Source: Gracilaria domingensis
Taxonomy: Eukaryota; Rhodophyta; Florideophyceae; Gracilariales; Gracilariaceae
Length of the DNA stretch: 64,000 bases
Assembly: GCA_022539475.1 (NCBI GenBank)
Contig: VCMS01000249.1
Location: 17,416-81,415, forward strand
Direction of reading: 5' to 3'
Below, in pieces: positions 19,845 through 28,542 of the stretch. The notes beneath the pieces are model-generated. The model was not told the DNA's origin. It did not search any database and was given only the letters and a program-made list of their open reading frames with translations. Position 1 is the stretch's first letter, and the number at the start of each line of letters is the position of its first letter. The position numbers and the translations under genes were made by a program.

Positions 19845-20975
19845 TCAGCCGAGATGCTTCTCCAGAAATAGCTCGAGCATGCCGAACAATGTGCTCCCAA
19901 CTGTTAAACCGTGGCAATTCTTGCGGCCGTCGTTGTTATACGCTGCGCAATAGTTGTAGTAAGCCTTAGATCCAACCATTCCAAGTTTTCTCATAATGTA
20001 CTCATCCATGTAACCAAGGCTTTGATGCAGTTGCACACATCCACGCTTCAAGGAATGACCATTGTACGATTTAGCATCATCAACTCCTACGCCAAGATCT
20101 ACCAGTCTTTTTCTCATAAACACGACCCATTTGCTGCAACTCAGTGGCTTGCTGTAATCTAGACAATATCCGGCAGAAGTGTTTAATACGTCAGGAAATA
20201 AAAACCCGTTCTCAATTCCTCTTATCAAAACCCAAGAGTGCAACGCAATGAACGGGTCCATGAAAACTGAAAACATCAGTGGTGAGTTGCCTGCCCAGTC
20301 GGAAATCTCATAAACACGTTCGACAGTTGAATTTTTTATAGCCGTCTTTAAAGTAAGCGTGGCAGAGTGCCTGCCAATCGATACGTTTTCCATCATCAAC
20401 TTTGATATCTCATCATATCGCAAACCAAGGTAGAGTCCTAAGACACAAATAGAATGAAAAACAAGGTCCATGGTCTCCACCTTCTTTGTTCCAAGCCAAC
20501 AAAGCTCTGCATGATCACAAACAATTTCAGCAGTTAGTGGTCTAGCTCTAGATTTAACGTCACCATAACGTGCCAAGGTTACACGATAGGCGCGACGAAA
20601 GTCGTCAAACTCCAGATTCGAAACAAGTGGATTACCGTGCGCAATTCCTTTCTCGACGTCCCTAAACCACGTTTCCTTATGCCCATGCTTTGAGTAAAGG
20701 AGCCTAACTCCTTGCGCATAACCTCCCATAGTGTCCAGTTTGAGTGCAGTACCAGTGCTAAAGCGGCAACGTTGAGCGAGAAAGTTCAAAACAAGTTTAC
20801 TAGACTCTGGACATACTCTAAAAGGATCTGATGCACCATGTTCTTTTGCAAATGCTGTCGAGATCTCTCCCAATGCGTGCCTTCTGGCTCTTAAGAGAGC
20901 TAGAGCACGAACCAACGATGTTCGGTCTCGCGGCCTCCAGAGAGGCTGGTTGAGCGGACGGCGTCGGGATGGCAC
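19845..20975 (-). CDS. Tyrosine recombinase (Crypton/phage-integrase fold)
   Basis: A 376-codon intact frame. The C-terminal half shows the tyrosine recombinase core: Arg186 in GLYLGLRYDEI, His307 in GHSLKRG with a basic pair in place of the usual HxxR, and the nucleophile region SKAYYNYC (Tyr339/340/342). The N-terminal half would be the core-binding helical domain. Eukaryotic homologues are Crypton-type DNA transposons or captured integrases. The usual His/Trp before the nucleophile is not evident (LGMVGSKAYY). The first codon is GTG; the frame stays open about 30 codons further upstream without an ATG, and the first in-frame ATG is at residue 83, so the 5' end may be spliced or truncated. 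The element's ends were not found. Confidence 0.8.
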   Translation of the reverse strand: MPSRRRPLNQPLWRPRDRTSLVRALALLRARRHALGEISTAFAKEHGASDPFRVCPESSKLVLNFLAQRCRFSTGTALKLDTMGGYAQGVRLLYSKHGHKETWFRDVEKGIAHGNPLVSNLEFDDFRRAYRVTLARYGDVKSRARPLTAEIVCDHAELCWLGTKKVETMDLVFHSICVLGLYLGLRYDEISKLMMENVSIGRHSATLTLKTAIKNSTVERVYEISDWAGNSPLMFSVFMDPFIALHSWVLIRGIENGFLFPDVLNTSAGYCLDYSKPLSCSKWVVFMRKRLVDLGVGVDDAKSYNGHSLKRGCVQLHQSLGYMDEYIMRKLGMVGSKAYYNYCAAYNNDGRKNCHGLTVGSTLFGMLELFLEKHLG

Positions 20976-21581
20976 AGTGGCGGCCCAAGAACGGGCTGCG
21001 TGCGCAGACGGACGTGCGGCCCCGAAGGGGCTGTGTAGCGTAGTGTCGCAAGAAGAAGTAAAGTTGAATGTACTTTATTGTAGAAGATAGATAATCGATT
21101 AGTTCTGTTGAAGTCACTCGCCAACTACTACGAGCTACTTAAGTACTATCTTGAGATAGCGTAAACCTGCTAAACCGCGTATGTCCCCATCGAGCGAGAT
21201 TAATTGCAGGAGCTCTATCACTGCGCATATGCGCCTGTGATATAAATCAAATACAGTTTATCCCAGTATATCTCTCGAGAGATATACAGTATTATCCCTA
21301 GCGATGTACTTGCCGCACCACTACACAGTACGATACCATTCCATGACTTCCACTCCCACACCACTGGAGATCCAGATACAAATCTGGAGCATTTCATAAT
21401 GTGTATATCGACAAATGCCGTGAACAACTTTTCCGCTCAAGCAAGGTTATCCTTCGTTGATGTGCTATAGGACACATTAACCAGCGAGTAAACCTCCTGT
21501 AGATTTCCGACATCATCCCGTTCGGTATTAATCGAAGTATCCATGGAGTTCGCAATCATGTTCTGCAGCTCTCTACTGCCG
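20976..21581. other. Spacer upstream of recombinase
   Basis: No gene seen. The first 70 bp are GC-rich and share the 15-mer ggcacagtggcggcc with 32.6 kb, which may be a dispersed repeat. The remainder is AT-rich. Confidence 0.35.
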
Positions 21582-22430
21582 TTATGGCTCTCGCTCGCCT
21601 TTAAAGAACGAACTGAGAGGAAGCGGCAAACCGTTGACATCCCAACGCTTGTGAAAATTTTCGACGGCGGCGTCCCAGATATGGTCCTCTCCGACTTCAA
21701 AAATTTTAATTTCCATGCCTTCTTCCGCAACTAAAGAGATAAGTTTCTTAAATTTGTAGTATGCAGCTTTTTGACCCGAAATTCTCCACCAAGAGTTTGT
21801 ATAGCTCTGAACGATTTTTCTTCTTGATTTTACTCTATCAAAAAAACGAAGTAGAGTTCTTGTTCTCATGTCCCCAAACCTTCATATCCTAACAGCATTC
21901 TCAATACCTTTAGGAAGCCCAGGAATGAACGTCTTCCACAAAGGTTTGATAGCTGAAAGTTTCACATTCTTCTCCTTTACAGCCACAGCTTGTTGAAAGC
22001 AGTTAAAACAGTCATTCGTGTTTTGCTGATCATGTCGACAAGAAGCGCTTAAGATTCTTAATTTAGAAATTCCATTTCCACTTTCGTCCGGTCTTTTTGT
22101 TGGTCGTAGCGTGGATGAAAATTCTATTCTCGACGATCTTAGTTCAAAGTTCTTCTTTCTGCGTTGTCGCAGCAAAAAGATTCTCCACATCATGGCTTTG
22201 TGCACCGACAAAAATTGATGTTTTGACTGAGCAATTTGCCCAAAACACCTGAGCGATGCGTTCATGATTTCCAAGTTGTGCTGAAATCGTCTTTGTTTCA
22301 CAAGTTCGTTAACATGCTCCATAATGTTATTGAGATGTTTATGTTTTTCATGTAAAATCTGTGGCGGTAGTCGGAATCCTGTTCCGGTTCCACCATCTTG
22401 GTGTGGTCTTTGTGGGCCTTTTCGCTCCAT
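21582..22430 (-). CDS. Unknown Lys/Arg-rich protein, one in-frame TGA
   Basis: From ATG 22430 (MERKGPQRPHQDGG) to a stop at 21582, the frame is continuous for about 283 codons apart from a TGA at 21882-21884 between NAVRI and RFGDMRTRT. The protein is basic and helical, with a Cys/His cluster (SCRHDQQNTNDCFNC) that could bind a metal, and aromatic-rich C-terminal sequence (NSWWRISGQKAAYYKFKK). I recognise no family. The preserved frame on both sides of the stop suggests one gene. It could equally be two adjacent ORFs. Confidence 0.5.
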
Positions 22431-22851
22431 AATTATTATGACATAGAGAAACGTGCAAAGTACAGTACGTGGGATCAAGCAATTATGAGAGAAGGTAACA
22501 TAACCGCAGCAATATCTGCGCTGTAATCGAAAGGAACAAACGTTCCGCAAACTGAATGCCAGCCTGGTAGAAGGGAGAAGAGCGTGATAGTTTCCGGAAG
22601 CCTACGAACCTACTATAATTTACAGTAATTTCCCTAGTTCGGCAAACCAAAGTCTAGTAGGTACGGCCGGGCTACACGCAAATGCCGAACGTGAAATGTG
22701 TACGACATGTATCAAAATTGTGACGAATCATCGTACGATCTGCAATCCCGAGTAGATGATAAAAGCGTCTATAAACCTTTCAAAACAGAAGATAAATGCT
22801 TCTGCGAAGATCCCGGCTGAGTATATAAACTCCCAATTCGTCAAACCAAGT

Positions 22852-23035
22852 AGCAGAGGCACTGCCCGTGCTGCTCTCTCTATACCCGGTGTGTGAGCAT
22901 GGGCACTGCCCATGGTCACACAACGCACCTTCCACACATGAGCAGCACAGGCACTGCCCGTGCTGCTCACTTTATACCATGTGTGTGAGCCTGGGCACCG
23001 CCCAGGCTCACACACCACCCCCCACAAATGAGCAG
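22852..23035. repeat. Double-hairpin satellite, left block
   Basis: Two units (from about 22852 and 22940) and the start of a third (23030) of the same roughly 89-bp satellite that resumes at 23681. Each unit has hairpin A (gcagcac/gtgctgc arms) and hairpin B (gtgtgtgagcctggg and complement). The array is interrupted here by the tRNA-like tandem units. Confidence 0.88.
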
Positions 23036-23037
23036 CT

Positions 23038-23680
23038 GTAGTGCTGTAAGCTGCAGATGACAGTCACAGAGGGTCACGATAACACCTCCGCAGTGCCAGC
23101 TTGTGGAACACATGCACTGAAGCGGCCATAGCTCAGTCGGTAACCACCTTCGTGTGCTTTTTGTGTGAGCTCGGGGTCCTGGGTTCGAACCCCAGCTCTG
23201 CTTTGCTCCCCTCACGGTTCACCACAATGATCATTCGATAGCTCGATGCATCATAGAGGGCAGTGTAGTGCTGTGAGCTGCAGATGACAGTCACAGAGGG
23301 TCACGATAACACCTCCGCAGTGCCAGCTTGTGGAACACATGCACTGAAGCGGCCATAGCTCAGTCGGTAACCACCTTCGTGTGCTTTTTGTGTGAGCTCG
23401 GGGTCCTGGGTTCGAACCCCAGCTCTGCTTTGCTCCCCTCACGGTTCACCACAATGATCATTCGATAGCTCGATGCATCATAGAGGGCAGTGTAGTGCTG
23501 TCAGCTGCAGATGACAGTCACAGAGGGTCACGATAACACCTCCGCAGTGCCAGCTTGTGGAACACATGCACTGGAGCGGCCATAGCTCAGTCGGTAACCA
23601 CCTTCGTGTGCTTTTTGTGTGAGCTCGGGGTCCTGGGTTCGAGCCTCAGCTCTGCTTTGCTACCCTCACGGTTCACCACA
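23038..23680 (+). repeat. Three tandem 227-bp units with tRNA-like pol III boxes
   Basis: Three near-identical copies begin at about 23038, 23265 and 23492 (period 227 bp). Each contains a tRNA-like segment (starting 23122, 23349 and 23576) with an A-box-like tagctcagtcgg and a B-box gggttcgaacccc inside a perfect T-arm (ctggg/cccag). In the third copy the B-box is altered (ttcgagcctc). The D-arm cannot close, the 5' and 3' acceptor strands pair only partly (agcgg with ctctgct), and a T5 run lies between the boxes, so this is not a working tRNA. It looks like a tRNA-derived SINE or pseudogene amplified in tandem, lodged between satellite blocks. Confidence 0.85.
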
Positions 23681-24175
23681 GCAGCACAGGCACCGCCCGT
23701 GCTGCTCACTTTATACCATGTGTGTGAGCCTGGGCACCGCCCAGGCTCACACACCACCCCCCACAAATGAGCAGCACAAGCACCGCCCGTGCTGCTCACA
23801 TTATACCAAGTGTGTGAGCCTGGGCACCGCCCAGGCTCACACACCACCCCCCCACATGAGCAGCAGAGGCCCGCCCGCGCTGCTCACTTTATACCAAGTG
23901 TGTGAGCCTGGGCACCGCCCAGGCTCACATACCACACCCCTCACATGAGCAGCACAGGCACCGCCCGTGCTGCTCACTTTATCCTATGTGTGTGAGCCTG
24001 GGCACCGCCCAGGCTCACACACCACCCCCCACAAATGAGCAGCACAAGCACCGCCCGTGCTGCTCACTTTGTCCTATGTGTGTGAGCCTGGGCACCGCCC
24101 AGGCTCACACACCACCCCCCACAAATGAGCAGCACAAGCACCGCCCGTGCTGCTCACTTTATACCAAGTGTAAGT
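23681..24175. repeat. Double-hairpin satellite, right block
   Basis: Six units start at about 23681, 23769, 23858, 23947, 24037 and 24127 (period 88-90 bp); the last is partial. Each unit holds two GC-rich hairpins: gagcagcac/gtgctgctc and gtgtgtgagcctggg with a perfect 15-bp complement. Both loops contain gcaccgcc or its core caccg. A 30-residue peptide repeat in the overlapping ORFs is a by-product, since the period is not a multiple of three throughout. Confidence 0.92.
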
Positions 24176-24681
24176 GTAACGTATTGAATCACTAAGTTGT
24201 ATTGACGAAAACTGAATTCTCTTTTAGAAAAGCAAACTAGTTAGACTGTAGAATACTATATTGTTTTCTTTACAATAGGTAATATATTGCTGCTGTCATC
24301 ATTTGGGTTCAGACTTGGGTTCAGAGATCACGATTGTGGTTGCACAATGAATTGTGTTTCAATTCTGAGCCGTCAAATGAACCCACACTAGGCCTTCAAA
24401 TTGCAACGTTGGCCTGATAATTGATTACTGCAAGCGGATTGCAAATTTGAATTTGGGCTGGTCTTGTGAGGTTTCAAGTTCAATAAAAACGGGAAATGTA
24501 GACAAAAAGTTTGGAAAACTGATGAAGTGGTACCTACTACAGTTATTTCTGGTATCCGAAATGTTCTACTAGTAGCCTTGCGGTCACTGCAAGACGTAGG
24601 ATGCAAGAAGTTTGGAGTCTTTTCTAAACGCTTTCAGTTGTAAGATCTGGCTTTCTTGTAGGTTGTCACACTTTCATATGC
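24176..24681. other. Intergenic
   Basis: AT-rich; no gene or repeat recognised. It may include decayed Copia sequence leading into the next feature. Confidence 0.4.
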
Positions 24682-25150
24682 GTGATGGGTACAGATTGCA
24701 AACCCAATATACCATTGGTGTCATCTGATATCGCCATGAGTCTACTTTCTATTCCCGCTCTCACTACGAAGCAACTTGCAGTTCTCTTTCTACCAACTGT
24801 TGCTTACATCATTGACTTGTACGATCATCTTCGAATCGTAGGCAGTGCTCCCAAACATTCTGATGGTCTTTATTACATTCCTGGAGACTGTCATGCTGCC
24901 ACTCGTTCGTTGCCTGATGGATCCGCCAACGAGGCCAGAGCCATGATTACCCGTTTCTCTCACCTCTTCAGTACCGAAACTGATGCCAGCAATGATGACG
25001 CCGTTGTTGTGAAAGAGCTGTCGGACACTGACGAGTCGGATACTGATGCTGACTCTTTGGCAGTTGAAGTCTCTGATGATTCCGCAGACGAACTCGACAA
25101 GAAATCTTTGACACCTGTGTGGAGGCGGATGCAGGGGAGTGTCCCGCCAC
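24682..25150 (+). pseudogene. Copia fragment, protease end to pre-integrase
   Basis: The frame contains MSLLSIPALTTKQLAVLFLP and later RIVGSAPKHSDGLYYIPGD. These correspond to the end of the Copia protease (LLSVPAL...) and the GAG-pre-integrase region (...DGLYYI). An unusual acidic insert follows (SDTDESDTDADS). Homology ends at about 25150, where a hairpin and GC-rich repeat begin. The next Copia piece (27.1 kb) picks up close to where this stops, so about 2 kb may have been inserted between them. Confidence 0.7.
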
Positions 25151-25165
25151 CCCAGGGACACTCCC
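25134..25165. repeat. 11-bp inverted repeat at the Copia breakpoint
   Basis: gggagtgtccc and gggacactccc are separated by about 9-10 nt, exactly where Copia homology stops. It could be a transposon end or a breakpoint scar. Confidence 0.7.
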
Positions 25166-25224
25166 GAACAATTTTTTTCTATATCTCCGACACCTTCCAC
25201 CCCTGGACTGCGCCGTCACTCCCG

Positions 25225-25460
25225 CCGTCTGCGCCCACCGCTGCGCGCCGTGCGCTGCGACGCGGCGGCAAGGATGATGAGGTTTCGCGCCGCGCGCCGC
25301 GGCGCGCCCCCGACGGGGATGAAGAAGTCGCGTGCCGCTCGCTGCGGCGCGCCTGAAGAGCAGGATAATGAGGTTGCGCGTCGCGCGCCGCTGGCTGCGG
25401 CGCGCCCGCCGCTAAGCAGGCTTTGGAAGCTCGCGCGCCGCACGTTGCGGCGCGCCAGCT
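25225..25460. repeat. GC-rich self-complementary repeat units
   Basis: Four spaced units at about 25286, 25329, 25376 and 25432 are variants of gcgcgccgcNNNtgcggcgcgc, each able to fold on itself (in the last, gcgcgccgca/tgcggcgcgc pair perfectly around 3 nt). Spacers are about 25 bp and contain gatgatgagg or gataatgagg. ORFs through it encode Arg/Ala repeats and are not taken as genes. Confidence 0.75.
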
Positions 25461-25660
25461 GCAGGGTAGGAAAAGGAACGTGCGCGCAGCACCTGACGCT
25501 GGAGGACAGTGAGTGGAGCGCTCTCTTCGGGGAGCTCAGAAAGTTGTGGCGCGCTCTATCGCGCGCGTCGCAACACATACGACCAGGGGATACAAATCAA
25601 TTTAATCGAGAGGCAGAAGTTCTGTGACAAAGAGGCAATCGAAGATACGAGAAAGGGATA

Positions 25661-26068
25661 TCAATCAGAGGACAACAAAGCTTTCACAGCGTCATGAACG
25701 AGATGAAGCGCGCGTGCGCGGGAGGGAGAGCGTAGCACCATCATGGAAAGCGCCAACCCAACACCAATCCCGCGCACGAACAGTACTGGGAGCTCGTTAA
25801 GATTGTCTTTGAGCTCATTCATCGATATTCCACGCTTGAAGAGGAAGTCATATAGAGCCTCCTCGCAGGCGAAAAGTTGGGCTTCGGTACGTTCTTCGGT
25901 GGCAACGTCGTCTTCGTTCGCAAATGCGGCGTCCTTTTCGAGCTGAATGGTGTCCGCAGTAACTTCTTTTGCTTCGCTCTCGATCAGGACGGTTGATTTG
26001 GCACGCGGAACATCGGAATGGTCGGTGTCGTCGTCGGTCATTGCGTCCAGAGTGTCTCTAGCGGACAT
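25661..26068 (-). CDS. Hypothetical small protein with acidic N-terminus
   Basis: A 135-codon ORF from ATG 26068 (MSARDTLDAMTDDDTD). The first half is acidic and disordered. The second half is helical with a hydrophobic stretch (LPVLFVRGIGVGLALSMMVL) that might be a membrane helix, ending in ALHLVHDAVKALL. Coding character looks good but I know no family. It sits within the 2-kb segment separating two Copia pieces. Confidence 0.45.
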   Translation of the reverse strand: MSARDTLDAMTDDDTDHSDVPRAKSTVLIESEAKEVTADTIQLEKDAAFANEDDVATEERTEAQLFACEEALYDFLFKRGISMNELKDNLNELPVLFVRGIGVGLALSMMVLRSPSRARALHLVHDAVKALLSSD

Positions 26069-27096
26069 GTTGAGACGGGTGGTGCGATTGACTACTGGGA
26101 TAGATGAGGATGACGACACCGCTATCTAAATAAGTAAATGGAGCGTGACAGGTCACTATGCCTGCAAAGCACCAACCAGCCGCAAATTGACAAAATGTAT
26201 CGACAGAAGCGAAAATCGTGGCGCTCCGTGGGACATGGATAAGACCTGAACATTCCAACAGAAGACATAAGCCGCCAAGTGAGGATTGGCGAGCCACCGA
26301 CCACCGACCTACATAACGAAGAGCCGTGCGCTGACATCATTACATGTTATGGATGGTGAGCAGCACTAGGGTATTTAGGACTAGACGGTGAGCAAGTTAC
26401 AACTTAGGGTATACGAACCACAAGAATTGTAGATATAAACCCCCCGAGTTCGAGGCGTCGCAGCCAACCTAACTCGGGCAGACCACTTCCCCCCTCGACG
26501 ACTTCCCCCATCCTTGCCTCTCTCGCCTTTCTTCCTCCCCTTCCGTCGTCACCAACCTTCCTTCCTTTGGCAATCCCATCTTCCCTTAGCGCAGTTTGCG
26601 CCTCCCTGCCACCAACCTTTCCCCCTACATTTCCTTATTCCCGGCGGCTCGGTCTCCCGCCGTTCCCTAACCAGTCGCCTTGTGCTGCCCTCCATTGGGC
26701 TCGTTCGCACATTGCGACCATCACCCATCACTACGTCTCCGTTCTCCCAGACGGACGTTGGCAGTGTTACGCATTGCGCTGGTTTGCTTTCTTTCTGTCG
26801 CTACCTCGCCTGGTTGTTAGGTTCGTGTTGGCATCGACGACAGACTCTATCGCTTTAGTCCTACCACACTATTGTCCCGCCGACCGCTCTTGTGTGTCTT
26901 GGTCTATTGGCCCTGCTTTCTGTTGTTGTGTTGGCATTCGGCATCGAACGCCGAAGCACACTCTCGTTTAATTACTCTTCCTGCTTCCTGTTAGCGGAGA
27001 GTTTCCATCCATCTTGGGGTTATCTTGTGCGCTCCTGCAGGCATCTGAGCTACGTTAACTTGTTGCCCCTTTTGGGCTGGTACTCTCGAGCATTTA
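26069..27096. other. Pyrimidine-rich spacer, possibly LTR-derived
   Basis: From about 26440 the plus strand is strongly C/T-rich (long Pro/Ser/Leu ORFs in all frames). A hairpin-capable ccgagtt/aactcgg pair lies at about 26446-26477. Such composition is like the R/U5 region of retroelement LTRs here, but no matching copy was found. Confidence 0.35.
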
Positions 27097-27681
27097 TTGT
27101 GTCGCTCTCCTTGGGTTTGTCACCACCCGCGCTGTTTCCCCCAAAAATGGCGTCCACAACCTGCATGTCTCACACTATGGGACAATCGCCTAGGACATAC
27201 TGCCTCCAAAGCTGATGTGCGAAAGTTACTCCAAGACAGGATCTTATCCCAGATGACCATTTTTTCTTTGGATTGCATCCCGTGCGCTCAAGGAAAGTTT
27301 CGTCGCAGCTTTCGTGGGTCTCTCACCTCCGCGTCTCAGCCAGGTCACCTGCACTGCGATATCACTCTCGTTGGCACCGAGTCGGAAGCTGGACACATTT
27401 ACTACATGATCATCGTGGATTCTTATACTGGTTATCTGTTTGCTGCTCCACTGGTTCGTAAGTCTGACGCTTCTGAGATAATCTTGAACTACGTGAATTG
27501 GTTTGAGCGCCAATCAGGTTACAAAGTTCGTTCTCTCTACTCAGATGGAGGCTCCGAATTTTTCAAGGCGCAGAAGCAACTGAAACGCATTGGAGTTGTC
27601 ATCACCCGTTCATCTCCATACACGCCTTCCTCCAATGGACTTGCTGAACGCAACATTGCCATTCTGATGGGGCCCATCTGA
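27097..27681 (+). pseudogene. Copia integrase fragment
   Basis: The frame shows the HHCC zinc region (LWDNRLGHTASKADVRK ... LDCIPCAQGK) and the integrase core: Asp in HCDITLVGT, Asp in LYSDGGSEF, and the SSPYTPSSNGLAERN motif with the catalytic Glu. It ends abruptly at MGPI and a TGA, with reverse transcriptase and RNase H absent. A short inverted repeat (ctaggat/atcctag) lies just after at about 27697. It is a truncated piece; it could be the continuation of the fragment at 24.7 kb. Confidence 0.88.
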
Positions 27682-28101
27682 GCCTGTCTGGAGCAAGCTA
27701 GGATAGATTTACTACATCCTAGAAATTAGAGGATGTTGTCCGCATTAAAGAAGAAGAAGAAGAGACGTACAAAGAGATCGATGCGGACGATTCGTTGGTC
27801 GCCGTGCTGCAGAAGCCGGCATGAAGCGCCGTGCCGCCGTGTTTGAGGTTGTGGGAGTGTGATGTGACGAAAGTAGTAAGTTACCTTGGAAAACGCTATC
27901 GCCAACTACAAACAGGGTCCTGGTTATCTTTTCCAAGTCTTTTGAGGCTTTCGAAGCAAGAAGCAATTGAGACAGAATTTACTTGAAGATGCGCAATGCG
28001 ACGTTGTCTAACCCCACTTGAAAGCCATAGGTTTACCGGTCTCCCCTCGCACGAGCACTGCCAACCTGTTATCTATGCGTCCTGTTGACGTTGATAACAG
28101 A

Positions 28102-28542
28102 TTAAATGTCACACTGGTCCTTCTCAATGGCATCCTTAAGCTGAGCCGCGGCGTTATCCACTCCAGAGTTCGTGCAAAAAGCATCACGAAGCGACTGCGG
28201 AAGGTCATACTCGGACCTCTGGAACCAGCAGTACGTCCTCGCCCTCGGAAATTCCGGAGCCATCACAGCTCCCGTTCCCAAGTCGTTCACGTTACGTGGC
28301 CAGCCGCGATATCCCCTGTTTCCCACTGTAGCTGTTTTCACGTACAAGTCGCCCCAGGCGCCCGAGTCAATGGGGTGGAGGGTGATCCTACATCCACCAA
28401 CGAGCTCTTTCAATCCGTAAGCGAATAAGGCCCCAGGACTCAGTGAGAGAAAGAAGCTCTTCGTGAGCTGAGTTGCGACAGAAACAGAGGCTAAGGCGTT
28501 GAGAACCAGGAATGCCATTGTGGTCATTCCCTTGGTCATCAT
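28102..28542 (-). CDS. Hypothetical secreted protein
   Basis: A 146-codon ORF starting at ATG 28542. The N-terminus looks like a signal peptide (MTTMAFLVLNALASVSVATQ). The mature part has several Cys (VGGCRITL, RTYCWFQRS, DAFCTNSG, KDQCDI) and a Gly/Trp-containing central region, suggesting an extracellular, disulfide-bonded small protein. I recognise no family. Low-complexity or repeat signals are absent. Confidence 0.45.
   Translation of the reverse strand: MMTKGMTTMAFLVLNALASVSVATQLTKSFFLSLSPGALFAYGLKELVGGCRITLHPIDSGAWGDLYVKTATVGNRGYRGWPRNVNDLGTGAVMAPEFPRARTYCWFQRSEYDLPQSLRDAFCTNSGVDNAAAQLKDAIEKDQCDI

Noticed and set aside
23122-23205. Functional tRNA gene
   Set aside because: D-arm cannot pair, acceptor strands match only partly, a T5 run separates the boxes, and the A-to-B spacing is about nine bases too long.
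22852-24175. CRISPR array
   Set aside because: Units are contiguous near-identical repeats with no unique spacers, in eukaryotic DNA.
23619-24195. Protein with 30-residue tandem repeats
   Set aside because: The ORFs are produced by the 88-90-bp hairpin satellite, whose period is not a multiple of three throughout.
24682-25356. 224-codon single gene
   Set aside because: Only the first 155 codons are Copia-like; the remainder is the GC repeat read through.
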